DNA from: UBA4416 sp040386075
Lineage (GTDB): Bacteria > Bacteroidota > Bacteroidia > B-17B0 > Aurantibacillaceae
DNA length: 64,000 bases
Direction of reading: 5' to 3'
Assembly (NCBI GenBank): GCA_040386075.1
Contig: JAZKGE010000032.1
Location: forward strand, 133,151-197,150
This document shows positions 23,634-34,023 of the stretch, piece after piece. The notes under the pieces were generated by a model. The model had not been told where the DNA came from and searched no databases. It was given only the letters and a program-made list of their open reading frames with translations. A program made the position numbers and the translations under genes. How positions within the stretch are numbered: position 1 is the first letter of the stretch; each line of letters starts with the position of its first letter.

Positions 23634-26051
23634 ATGCAGAAAAATAAATTATTTATTTTATTGAGTGGTCTATCCCTCTCTTCTTTTGCCCAAACCGTTA
23701 CGGTTAGGGATCAATCATCGCGTGAACCACTGGCAAATGTGGTGTTGCAGGATAAAAACAATGTACAGGTAACAACAAATATCAAAGGAAAATCGGATGT
23801 TTCGGGTTTGCTAAAAGGCGATTCGATGTTCGTGTTTCAATATGGTTATGCTACTAAAAAAGTATGGCTTGCTATAGAGCCTACAGATGTGGCAGTTGAT
23901 CTGACCTCAAAATCCGTTAATCTGGATGAAGTGGTTTTTTCGGCAAACCGTAAACAGGAATCAAAAATAGATGTACCTTATCAAATGGAGGTCATTAAAC
24001 AAAAGGATATCGAATTTTCTAATCCTGCTACCAGTGGTGATATGTTGCAGAATACCGGACAGGTATTTATTCAAAGGAGCCAGGCGGGTGGAGGAAGTCC
24101 TAGCTTAAGGGGTTTTGAAGCAAATAAAGTGTTATTGGTGGTTGATGGTGTACGCATGAATAATGCGATTTACCGAGGCGGACATTTGCAGGACGTTATG
24201 ACCATTGATCCTAACATGTTGGAAAGGACAGAGATCATTTTTGGGCCATCATCTACTATGTATGGTAGCGATGCTTTAGGAGGTGTAATGCATTTTTATA
24301 CCAAAAACGCACAATTCAGTCCTGATGATAAAATGCTAGTGAAAGCTAATGCAATGGTACGTTACGCTACGGCTGTATCAGAAAAAACGGGACACCTGGA
24401 TTTTAATTTAGGCTGGAAAAAATTCGCTTCTTTAACCAATATTACTTTTTCTGATTTTGGCGATGTGATGAGTGGGTCTACTAAATTGAACGGATATTCA
24501 AACACATGGGACCGACGTTTTTTTCAGGAACGTGTGAATAACAGAGATACGATGTCTGAAAATGCCGATAACAATTTACAGAAAGGAAGCGCTTATACCC
24601 AAATGGATCTGATGCAACGCTTTAGTGTTAAAACCGGTGAACACATGACCCATAATCTGAATTTCCAGTATGGAGCTTCAAGTTTTTTACCTCGTTATGA
24701 TAGATTGAACGGAGATTATGCAGGTGGTAAATTCAGATGGGCCGAAAACGGTTATGGCCCTCAAAAGCGTTTGTTAGGGGCATATACACTTAACTACGAT
24801 GGAAAGACAGTAATAACTGATAATGTTAAAGTTATTTTAGCGTATCAAAAAATAGATCAGGACAGGATCACCCGCAGATGGCAAAAAACGGCCAGGACCT
24901 CACAGCGCGAAGACGTGACCGTTTTATCAGCTAACGTGGATGCTTACAAAGTGATCAAAGAGAAACATGAATTACGTTACGGTTTGGAGTTTGCAACAAA
25001 CGACGTTAAATCGGTAGCTGATACTACTAATATTGTGTTAGGAGGTGAAGGTAAAGCTCAAACACGTTACCCTGATGGTGGAAGTAAAATGAATACGTTG
25101 GCAGTATACGTATCACATGCCTGGGAAGTGAATGATCATTTTATAGTGACCGATGGACTCCGTTATACTAACACCAGCTTAACTGCAAAATTCATCGACA
25201 CCACTTTTGCTGCTACACGTTTGCCATTTGATGATGCCAAACAAAAAAATCAGGCCGTTACCGGCTCATTAGGTTTTACATGGAAATCGGATAATGACTA
25301 TAAAGTGAGCTTGCTTGCTAATACAGGTTTCCGTTCACCTAATGTGGATGATATGACCAAAGTGTTTGAAGGAACAGGTGGTATTGTTATAGTTCCCAAT
25401 CCTGATCTGAAACCTGAATATTCCTACAATTTTGAATTAGGTGTTAGTAAAGTGATCCAGGGAAAATATAAATTTGATATTACCGGTTTTTACACGAGTT
25501 TAACCAATGCGTTAGTAGTAAGAGATTTTACATATAGAGGAAGCGATTCTGCCACCTATCAAGGTGTAAAAAGTAAAGTACAGGCAACTCAAAATGCTGA
25601 CAATGCATATATTTTAGGCTTATCAGGAGGTGTGCAGTTTGATTTTAACGAACACGTATCTTTTAAAAGTGTATTAAATTATACTTATGGCAGATACACA
25701 AATACAAAAACAGATACGGTTATTGCGTTAGATCATATTGCACCTGTTTTTGGGCAAACCAGCCTGACATATAAAGCCAGGAATATTGACGGAGAATTTT
25801 TTGTACGTTACTGTGGTAAAAAAGCATTGGCGGATTATAGCCCAAGCGGAGAAGACAATTTACCATACGCAACAGCCAATGGAATGCCGGCATGGTTTAC
25901 CCTAAACATAAGATTAGGATTTAATATAACAAAATCCCTGCGTTTAAATGCTGCATGCGAGAACTTAACAAATAACCGTTACCGCGTATTTGCGAGTGGG
26001 GTTAATGCGCCCGGACGCAACGTTATTATTAGTTTGAGATATAAATTATAG
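23634..26051 (+). CDS. TonB-dependent outer-membrane receptor
   Basis: The 805-aa protein has a signal peptide (1-19), a carboxypeptidase-like regulatory domain (about 20-95), a plug domain (105-225, with GGGSPSLRGFEANKVLLVVDGVRMN split over its usual motifs, and GPSSTMYGSDALGGVMHF) and a C-terminal 22-strand barrel ending in NVIISLRYKL with the terminal aromatic-type strand. The plug motif with NNAIYRGGHLQ resembles haem/haemoglobin-type receptors, so haem or a similar cofactor is a reasonable guess for the substrate. The small exported protein upstream is the only linked gene. No anti-sigma/sigma pair is present. Confidence 0.93.
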   Translation: MQKNKLFILLSGLSLSSFAQTVTVRDQSSREPLANVVLQDKNNVQVTTNIKGKSDVSGLLKGDSMFVFQYGYATKKVWLAIEPTDVAVDLTSKSVNLDEVVFSANRKQESKIDVPYQMEVIKQKDIEFSNPATSGDMLQNTGQVFIQRSQAGGGSPSLRGFEANKVLLVVDGVRMNNAIYRGGHLQDVMTIDPNMLERTEIIFGPSSTMYGSDALGGVMHFYTKNAQFSPDDKMLVKANAMVRYATAVSEKTGHLDFNLGWKKFASLTNITFSDFGDVMSGSTKLNGYSNTWDRRFFQERVNNRDTMSENADNNLQKGSAYTQMDLMQRFSVKTGEHMTHNLNFQYGASSFLPRYDRLNGDYAGGKFRWAENGYGPQKRLLGAYTLNYDGKTVITDNVKVILAYQKIDQDRITRRWQKTARTSQREDVTVLSANVDAYKVIKEKHELRYGLEFATNDVKSVADTTNIVLGGEGKAQTRYPDGGSKMNTLAVYVSHAWEVNDHFIVTDGLRYTNTSLTAKFIDTTFAATRLPFDDAKQKNQAVTGSLGFTWKSDNDYKVSLLANTGFRSPNVDDMTKVFEGTGGIVIVPNPDLKPEYSYNFELGVSKVIQGKYKFDITGFYTSLTNALVVRDFTYRGSDSATYQGVKSKVQATQNADNAYILGLSGGVQFDFNEHVSFKSVLNYTYGRYTNTKTDTVIALDHIAPVFGQTSLTYKARNIDGEFFVRYCGKKALADYSPSGEDNLPYATANGMPAWFTLNIRLGFNITKSLRLNAACENLTNNRYRVFASGVNAPGRNVIISLRYKL

Positions 26052-26062
26052 TTATTTTTGTT

Positions 26063-26093
26063 AAGCACTCCTGAATTTTCGGGAGTGCTTTTC
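26063..26093 (+). terminator. Rho-independent terminator after the TonB receptor
   Basis: Stem AAGCACTCC / GGAGTGCTT with an inner GAA/TTC pairing is followed by TTTTC. It ends 5 bp before the next start codon, so the TSUP gene depends on read-through or on a promoter within the hairpin region. Confidence 0.75.
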
Positions 26094-26097
26094 TTTA

Positions 26098-26874
26098 ATG
26101 ACAGAATACATCATTATATGTATAGTTGCTTTTGTAGGATCGGGACTGACCCTCTTTTCGGGATTTGGGCTTGGTACAATTCTGGTTCCGGTATTCGCTG
26201 TTTTTTTTCCGGTAGATCTGGCTATTGTTTTAACAGCCGTTGTACACTTTTTAAATAATGTATTTAAACTGATCTTATTAGGTAGAAAAGCAGACCGGAA
26301 AGTGGTCTTTTATTTTGGAATTCCTTCCGTTATTGCTGCAATTGCCGGCGCATACGTCTTATCAATGATAAGCAGCACCGAACCGATTTATGAGTATACC
26401 TTATCCGGTAAAGTGTTTTTTATAACGCCAGTAAAAGTAATCATAGCGGTTTTGATCTTTGTATTTAGTGTGATCGATTTTGTACCGGGTTTAAAAAAAC
26501 TAGAGATCGATAAAAAATATTTGCCCATAGGAGGCTTATTGAGTGGATTTTTTGGGGGACTATCAGGAAACCAGGGGGCGTTAAGAACCATGTTTTTGGT
26601 AAGATCAAATTTATCCAAGGAATCATTGATCGCTACGGGAGTAGTTTTAGCATGTTTAATTGATGTGTCCAGGTTAACTGTCTATTCTCGTCAGATCGTT
26701 GTACATTATCAGGAACTAAATTATAGCTTGATCGTTTGTGCAACAGTTGCCGCTTTTGCGGGTGCCTTTTTTGGAAGTAAATTATTAAAAAAAGTTACGA
26801 TTGCCTTTGTTCAAAATATGGTGGGAATAATGCTTTTACTGTTTTCCATTTTATTGGGCGCCGGCATAATCTAG
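26098..26874 (+). CDS. TSUP-family membrane permease (TauE/SafE-like)
   Basis: The 258-aa protein is almost entirely hydrophobic, with about eight transmembrane helices. It shows the two family half-repeats: GLGTILVPVFAVFFPVDLAI in the first half and GGLLSGFFGGLSGNQGALR in the second. Members export or import small sulfur-containing or organic anions. The ATG at 26098 gives the usual compact N-terminus. No sulfur gene lies nearby, so the substrate is open. Confidence 0.9.
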   Translation: MTEYIIICIVAFVGSGLTLFSGFGLGTILVPVFAVFFPVDLAIVLTAVVHFLNNVFKLILLGRKADRKVVFYFGIPSVIAAIAGAYVLSMISSTEPIYEYTLSGKVFFITPVKVIIAVLIFVFSVIDFVPGLKKLEIDKKYLPIGGLLSGFFGGLSGNQGALRTMFLVRSNLSKESLIATGVVLACLIDVSRLTVYSRQIVVHYQELNYSLIVCATVAAFAGAFFGSKLLKKVTIAFVQNMVGIMLLLFSILLGAGII

Positions 26875-26945
26875 GCATTCTCCGCAAGTTTCTTTAAAAA
26901 TTCAACCGTCTCTATTAAAAGGGCTGTTTTGTGTATGTGCGTATG

Positions 26946-27034
26946 TTAAATTGAGGGGGCACCCCCCTAATATTTTGAAACTGCTTTTTTGATATTTGTT
27001 TGTAATCCAAAAACACTCATTTTCAATTATTTAT
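26946..27034 (+). promoter_or_regulatory. Leader region shared with the paralog at 34024
   Basis: The stretch contains AAATTGAGG, a GGGGG-CA-CCCCCC inverted run (26955-26967), a TTGATATTTG -7-like element and CACTCATTTT. The same order of blocks occurs at 33850-33940 before the second SprB-like gene. The conserved blocks suggest a common promoter or leader duplicated with the gene. Confidence 0.5.
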
Positions 27035-30000
27035 ATGAAATCAGTTTTACTTCGCTTTTTTTCAGTCTTATGTTTAATGCTTTTAACCTTTACGGGATTA
27101 AAGGCACAGTACAATATGGCACCATCCTGGTCTAAAAAATATGAATATCAAAAAGTATTCATTGAAAATAAGGGCCAGTTCACTATTCCCACTTCCTTTG
27201 GTAATACCGGCGGCGTAATGTATGCCGTTGATCAAGGCGGCACCAAGATCTATTTCACCAAGAAAGGGATCACCTACACGTTTTTAGAGCCTACTAAAAA
27301 ACAAAAAGACCAACGTGAAATAGAAAGGGAGCGCAAAGAACAGTTTGATAGTCCTGAAGAATTTGCCCGTCACGAAAAAGAAGAGCATCAATTAAAGGTG
27401 AAATCAGACCAGGTAACTATGCTTTGGCAAAACTCAAATGAGAATGTGAAGATCGAAGCTACAGGTATGACCACTGATTATCATAGTTATCATTTTAAGC
27501 AGGAATCTACTCAGTATAAAAACATCTGTTATGTAAAAGGGTATCAAAAGATCACCTATAAAAATATTTATCCTAGCATTGATATTGAATATGTGTTTGC
27601 AGAAAAAGGAGGATTAAAGTATTCATTGATTCTTCATCCGGGCGCGGATCCTTCACAGGTAAAAATGGTATACGATAGTCACGTGTCATTAAGTAATAAT
27701 GGAGAAATAAAGATCAGTACAAAGTTTGGAGACATCATTGATCATGCACCTTTAACTTTCTATCAAAAAAATCATTCATCAGTAATTACTTCCTCTTTTA
27801 TTAAGTCAGGGAAAACGGTTTCCTTTCAATTGGCAAATTACGATAACACAAAAACGGTTGTGATCGATCCATGGACACAAACTCCCGCATTTGCGACTAA
27901 CTGGGATTGCGTTTGGGAATGTGATAAGGATGGTGCGGGAAATGTATATGTAATTGGAGGCGTTATGCCAATGCAATTATTAAAATATAACGCAGCAGGA
28001 GCTTTACAGTGGACCTATAACACCCCTTACGATACCACCGCATGGCTTGGGACGCTAGCTGTTGATAACGCTGGAAACTCTTATGTTACACAAGGTTCAG
28101 CCTCTCAGATCGTAAAAGTTTCTACAGCGGGAGCTGTTATATGGAACAATACAAATCCGGGAGGGTTATCTCTTTTATCAGAATTTTGGTGTATTACATT
28201 TAACTGCGATCAAACCCGGTTAATTGTTGGTGGTACCGGCGGTACCGGCCTTACGCCAACTCCCTATATTTATGAAATAAATATGGCTAATGGTAATAGT
28301 ATCAGTAACTATCAGGTTGCAGGTATGCAAAGTTTTTTTGGATCTGAGCTAAGAGCTATAGCTCCCAGTGGAAACGGGCGGTATTATTATTTAACGCACG
28401 ATACGCTTGGTGCAATTACCCAAAACTTTACAGCTTGCCCAACATCTCCCATTACTTTTAAAATTTCCAATTCATATAACCTAAGTTACAAGTGTGAGAA
28501 TTTCCGAGTTAATAATACAGGCATTGCAGCAATTAAAGCAAACACCTCCTTTGTTTATACACATCGGGGCGACAGACTGGATAAAAGATCTTTGACAACC
28601 GGCGCTATTTTAGCTTCTGTAACTATTCCGGGTGGAGGCTTTGCATCCAGTCAGGTACAGGCAAGCGGAATAGACCTGGATGACTGTGGCAATATTTATG
28701 TCGGCTCAAAAACCGGCGTATATAAATTTGATGTAAACTTAGTACAACAGGCATTTTATCCAACAACATTCAATGTGTATGATGTTCATGTTACAACGGG
28801 TGGAAACATTATTGCCTGTGGCTCAACCGGTACATCCGGCACTGCCTCCCGAACAGGTACTATCCAGCATATTAACGCCAGTGCCTGTACAACTATTTCA
28901 TTAACCTGTTGCGATGCAAATATTTGCCAGGTACAAAATTTATGTTCAACAGGAGCAGCAGTAAATTTGCAGGCATCAACACCGGGAGGAACCTGGAGTG
29001 GAACGGGTATTACCAATGCTACCACCGGTACCTTTAATCCTGCAACCGCAGGTGTTGGTTCTCATATTATTACGTATAGCTTAGCTTGCGGTGTTGGCAC
29101 AACTACCATTAATGTGTCGGCTTGCGGAACAGTTTCTTTATGTATCAATTCAGGCTCATTAACAGTTGTAAGTGGAGCAAGTACATACACCTGGGCAAGT
29201 ACAACTACAACTTTAAATTGTTCAGGTTGTTTTGGTGGAGTATGCAGTTTTATTTGTCCGGGCGTAACAGTTCCTACCTGGACAGCTTCAGGGATTACCG
29301 TAGCAGCTCCTAATGCAACTGTGTTTCCTATAAAAGTAAAAGATATGGCAAGCGGCATTACCTATACTTTTACTACTTTGGCTTCTATACCGCCTTGTAC
29401 AACAACTGCTTGTCCTACATTAACAATGGCTGTGACATCGCAAACCAATGTTAACTGCTTTGGAGCTAACACGGGTACGGCAACCGTTAGTACGAGTGGA
29501 GGAACAGGTCCTTATACATATACCTGGACTCCCGGAAATTTAAATGGCGCCAGTCAAACCGCTTTAGCTGCAGGTACATATACCATTGCTATAAAAGATG
29601 CCAACTCCTGTGTGGGTACAGGTACGCTTACTATAACACAACCAACTGCTGCCATAGGAGCTGTTATCAGTGCCACTACTACTACAGGTTGCGGTGCCAC
29701 TACGGGCGGTGCTACCGTAACTGCAAGCGGTGGAACACCGGGCTATACTTATAGCTGGGCACCAAGCGGCGGAACAACTGCAGGTGTTTCGAATCTGGGA
29801 GCCGGAAATAATACGGTAACCGTTACCGATTCGAAAGGTTGTACAGTTACAGCTGTTGCAAATATTTCAACAGCAGGCGGGCCAACATTAGCAGTTACAT
29901 CACAAACAAACGTCAATTGTTTTGGTGCTAATACAGGAACAGCTACTGTAAATCCAACCGGTGGAACAGGGCCTTACACTTATACCTGGACACCTGGTAA

Positions 30001-30466
30001 CTTAAGTGGGGTTAGTCAAAATACTTTGGGTGCAGGTACTTATACAATTAATGTAAAGGATGCAAATAACTGTATTGGCACAACTACTTTAACCATTACT
30101 CAGCCAACCGCTGCACTTGCCGCTGCTATTACGGCAACAACGGCTACAGGATGTGGTACCAGTACCGGAGGCGCTACTGTAACAGCAAGCGGAGGAACAT
30201 CTGGATATACCTATAGCTGGACACCCGGTGGAGGAACAACAGCCGGAGTTTCTAATTTAGGGTCCGGTAATAACTCAGTAACTGTTACTGATTCAAAAGG
30301 CTGTACGGTTATTGCAGTAGCTAATATTACAACGGCAGGTGACCAACGTTATCAGTCGTTTCCCAGGCTAGTGTTAATTGTTTCGGTGCAAGCACAGGGA
30401 CAGCAACGGTTAATGGATCAGGAGGAACAGGACCATATACCTATACCTGGAATCCGGGAAATTTAA
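27035..30466 (+). pseudogene. SprB-like T9SS giant protein 1, N-terminal part (frameshift near 30341)
   Basis: The ATG at 27035 starts a signal peptide (MKSVLLRFFSVLCL, cleavage near residue 25); the upstream ATT/TTG-type extension is not needed. About residues 27-285 form the N-terminal domain I know as DUF7948 (FIENKGQFTIP, DVKYEYVF-like strands, GDIIDHAPLTFYQ). Then comes a propeller-like region (290-640), a cysteine-rich stretch, and the first four SprB-type modules. After NITTAG the frame ends in 40 residues unlike any repeat, because one base is missing near 30341. The remaining repeats and the sorting domain continue in the next frame to 32700. The original protein would be about 1888 residues. 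Confidence 0.85.
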
Positions 30467-32150
30467 CCGGAGCAAGTCAAACTGGATTAAGTGCAGGAAC
30501 CTATACAATTAATATTACTGATGCCGCATTATGCGCAGGATCAGGTACGTTATTGATCGCTCAGCCAACAACGTCATTAAGCGCCGCTATTACAGCAACT
30601 ACAGCTGCTGGTTGTGGAGCTAGTACGGGCGGAGCTACTGTAACAGCAAACGGAGGAACACCAACCTATACATATACCTGGGCACCAAGTGGTGGGACAA
30701 TAGCAGGGGTTTCAAATTTAGCTTCGGGTAACAACACTGTTACCGTAACAGACATCAATGGTTGTACAGTTACCGCTGTTGCCAATATTACAACAGCAGG
30801 CGGGCCAACACTCTCTGTTGCATCTCAAACAAACGTGAATTGTTTTGGCGCCAGTACCGGCACTGCAACTATAAATGCCGCAGGGGGAACAGGACCAATC
30901 ACCTATACCTGGAATCCGGGAAATTTAAATGGGTCCAGCCAAACAGGTTTAAGTGCAGGTACATATACCATCAATGCAACAGATGCTAACTCCTGCGCGT
31001 CATCAACCACCGTTTTAATTACTCAACCAACTGCTTCTCTGAGTGGTGTCATGTCAAATACTACAGCGCCGGGTTGTGGTTTAAGTAATGGTACAGCCTC
31101 TGTAACAGCAAGCGGCGGTACACCAACTTATACATATACCTGGAGCCCTAATGGTGGTTCAACCTCTTCTGTGTCTAATTTATCGTCCGGTAGCAGTACA
31201 GTGACCGTTACTGACTCAAAAGCCTGTTCAACTTCTGTCGTTGTTATTTTAGCTTCTGTTAGCGGCCCAACGTTATCCGTTGTTTCGCAGGCCAGTGTTG
31301 GTTGCTTAGGTGCAAATACAGGCACGGCGAACGTTAATGCCACAGGAGGCTCGGGTCCTTATACTTATACCTGGACACCCGGAAATTTAACCGGTGCTAC
31401 TCAAACATCCTTAAGTGCCGGTATATATACTATTACGGTAAAAGATGCAAATCAATGTACAGGAACGAATACAATTTCCATAACGCAACCTACAGCCGGT
31501 GTATCAGGAACTATTTCTACCACACCTACCGGTTGTGGAAATAGTGTTGGAAGTGCAACTGTAACAGCAAGCGGTGGTGCCCCTGCTTATACATATAGCT
31601 GGAGTCCTGTTGCAGGTTCAGGAACATCTATATCCGGATTGGCGGCCGGAAGTTATTCTGTAGTCATTACAGATGCTCAGGGCTGTAATGTGACAGTTAA
31701 TACCGCTATTACTACAACAGGAACAGGGCCTGGCTTATCTGTTTCGTCTCAAACAAATGCTGTCTGTTTTTCTTCAACAAATGCAGGCGCATCGATCTCT
31801 GCTACAGGTACAGGCCCGTTTAATTATACCTGGACACCAATTGGCGGAAATGCATCTACGGCAACGGGATTATCCGGCGGAACATACACGGTCTTTGTTT
31901 CCGATGCATCCCTGTGTTTAACTACTATTACGTTAACTATAACTCAGCCACCGGCAATTGTTGTTACCGTAACCAATACAACGGCCAGTTGCGGAAATTA
32001 TGATGGCAGCGCCACCGTAATAGCCAGCGGCGGTACAGGGGCACTAACACCGTTATGGAGTGTGAATAGTAACAGCACTACGGTTACCGGTTTATCTGCC
32101 GGAACATATAGCGTTTTGATTACTGATGCCACAGGTTGTACAGCTTCGGC
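29415..32150 (+). repeat. Six paired SprB modules, period about 465 bp
   Basis: A modules (TL.V.SQTNVNCFGA, ending GTYTI...T..QP) alternate with B modules (GCG.STGGATVTASGG, SWTPGGGTT, SKGCTV) to give a two-module unit of about 155 residues. A modules start near 29415, 29882, 30343, 30808, 31268 and 31735. Protein repeats are close, while codons differ widely. Confidence 0.85.
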
Positions 32151-32700
32151 CATCACTAATGTGAATTCGGTTGGAACATTAACGGTTAATGTGGGAACAA
32201 GTACAAGTATTTATGCCGGCGAAAACACGCAGATATTTGCAGACATTCCGGTTGGGGCTTCTATTGTTTGGTCACCTGCAACGGGCTTAAGCTGTTCTAC
32301 CTGTTCAAACACAACGGCTTCACCTTCTGTAACCACACAGTACTGTGCCTATACTACCATTGGTTCCTGTGCAGATACGTCTTGTGTTTTGATAACAGTT
32401 GATATTAATTGTGCCAGCAATACTGATTATTCAGCACCAACCGCATTTAGTCCGAATAATGATGGAATTAACGATGAATTTTGTTTAAAAGGCTGGGATA
32501 AATGTGTAACCAGTTTCTACATTGGAATATACAACCGCTGGGGAGAGAAAGTATATGATTCGGAAGATCCATCATTTTGCTGGGATGGAAAATTCATGGG
32601 TAATCCATTGAACTCAGCTGTTTTTGTTTTTTATATCAGAGCAACCATCAAGGATGTTGGAGAAATAATCAGAAAAGGAAATATCACGTTAGTAAAATAA
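30343..32700 (+). pseudogene. SprB-like T9SS giant protein 1, C-terminal part with type B sorting domain
   Basis: This frame opens right after the deletion and has no plausible start of its own (first candidate a TTG at 30553). It holds the last four SprB module pairs and a type B T9SS C-terminal domain from about 32430: FSPNNDGINDEF, IYNRWGEKVYDS, WDGKFMGNPL and ITLVK. Without the frameshift it joins the signal peptide and DUF7948 region upstream. As the sequence stands it cannot be exported. The intact frame and normal sorting domain argue for a very recent mutation or a sequencing error. Confidence 0.82.
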
Positions 32701-32706
32701 ACGAAC

Positions 32707-33786
32707 ATGAGAATACATTTTTTTATAACCGTACTTAGTTGCTTAGTGTTTGAAACATTATCTTCTCAGGACCTGCATTTTACTCAGTATAATGAAAATC
32801 CCTTATTGGTAAATCCGGCTTTGGCAGGTTCCAATCAAGCAATGAGAGGATCTATTGTTTACAAAGATCAATGGGGCAGTGTAACAACGCCATACAGAAC
32901 ATATGGTTTTTCATTTGAATCAAGATTTAAGGCAAATGATTGGGAAAAGCAAGATAAAAAAAGGGGCATGTTCTTTAAAAAATCAAAAAGCAAAATGGCA
33001 GGTGGCATAGCTGTTTATAATGATAAAGCAGGCGACTCAAGGTTAGGAACATTGATAACAAATTTATCATACGCCATGTTTTTTGCACTTAACCAAAACA
33101 GTAGAATTTCTTTAGGTCTTCAGGCTGGAATTGTACAACGTAAAATGGACCAATCAAAATTAATTTACGGCGCCCAGTATGATGGGTATAGTTATGATCC
33201 AAATTTACCGTCAGGTGAAACCTATTCGCGTCAGAGTTTTGTTTATGGTGATATGGGAAGTGGCATTTTATATACATTTGGACGAGGTGAAAAATCGATA
33301 GCGGCTAATAATCAGATAAATGCACAGATCGGTTTTTCGGCATTTCATTTAACACGTCCTCAGCAAAATTTCACAAATGGAGAAAGTGACAGACTCTATA
33401 GAAAGTATGTGTTTCATGGCAATCTGTTATTCGGTCTTCCAAACACTTTAGTAGCTATAGCACCAACATGGCTGGTACAAATGCAGGGCCCCTCCAAAGA
33501 GATCATGGCAGGCATGATGATCAAATATTATATTAAAGATGACTCGAAGTACACGGGTTATTTAAAACGTTCAACTATTGGTATTGGTGTTAATTACCGG
33601 GCAAAAGATGCTGTCATGCCAACGATCTCATTTGAGTCGGGGAGATTTGCCATTTGCTATAGTTATGATATAAATATCTCAAAATTAGCAAGAGCAAGTA
33701 ATGGTAAAGGAGGATCAGAAATTACGCTGAGAATGATGACACCTAACGCTTTTTTATATCAAAGAAGATCTAAAGCGATGTACTAA
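32707..33786 (+). CDS. PorP/SprF-family T9SS outer-membrane protein
   Basis: The 359-aa protein has a signal peptide (1-20) followed by the family opening QDLHFTQYNENPLLVNPALAG, here read in two pieces, DLHFTQYNENPLL and VNPALAG. Alternating amphipathic strands form a beta-barrel. PorP/SprF proteins partner with T9SS cargo that has type B C-terminal domains, and in Flavobacterium sprF lies downstream of sprB. Here the gene starts 6 bp after the SprB-like gene, so the two form an equivalent operon. It may also serve the paralog at 34024, which has no PorP/SprF gene of its own. Confidence 0.92.
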   Translation: MRIHFFITVLSCLVFETLSSQDLHFTQYNENPLLVNPALAGSNQAMRGSIVYKDQWGSVTTPYRTYGFSFESRFKANDWEKQDKKRGMFFKKSKSKMAGGIAVYNDKAGDSRLGTLITNLSYAMFFALNQNSRISLGLQAGIVQRKMDQSKLIYGAQYDGYSYDPNLPSGETYSRQSFVYGDMGSGILYTFGRGEKSIAANNQINAQIGFSAFHLTRPQQNFTNGESDRLYRKYVFHGNLLFGLPNTLVAIAPTWLVQMQGPSKEIMAGMMIKYYIKDDSKYTGYLKRSTIGIGVNYRAKDAVMPTISFESGRFAICYSYDINISKLARASNGKGGSEITLRMMTPNAFLYQRRSKAMY

Positions 33787-33849
33787 ATGGGTTAAGTGTC
33801 TTTATTTTATTGATTTATACTGCTAAGCCTGGCAATACATACCAGTATA

Positions 33850-33940
33850 CTAAATTGAGGTGCTGGCCCCCTAACGCTTGGGGGCTGAATTTTTGATCTT
33901 TGTTAGTAGCCCAATACTCATTTTTCAAATTTTTTGTATC
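33850..33940 (+). promoter_or_regulatory. Leader region of SprB-like protein 2, with a GC-rich hairpin
   Basis: TAAATTGAGG, then GCCCCC (33866-33871) pairing with GGGGGC (33880-33885), then TTTTTGATCTTTG and CAATACTCATTTT. It aligns block by block with 26946-27034. The hairpin followed by TTTTT could be the terminator of the PorP/SprF gene, and TTGATCTTTG the -7 region for the gene at 34024. Confidence 0.5.
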
Positions 33941-34023
33941 TGAAATGACCGCGTTTGCTGATAACAAACAAGAGATATAGAGCGGCTACACCATATTTTA
34001 AATGAAATTATAAATTTTTACAA

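Noticed and set aside
29062..29358. Long minus-strand frames in the SprB regions (also 38790-39026 and 39546-39785)
   Set aside because: They are shadows favoured by the Thr/Gly-rich codon pattern of the plus-strand repeats.
29415..32150. Periodic repeats as a possible CRISPR array
   Set aside because: The period is about 465 bp, in frame and coding for SprB modules; no short identical repeats with unique spacers.
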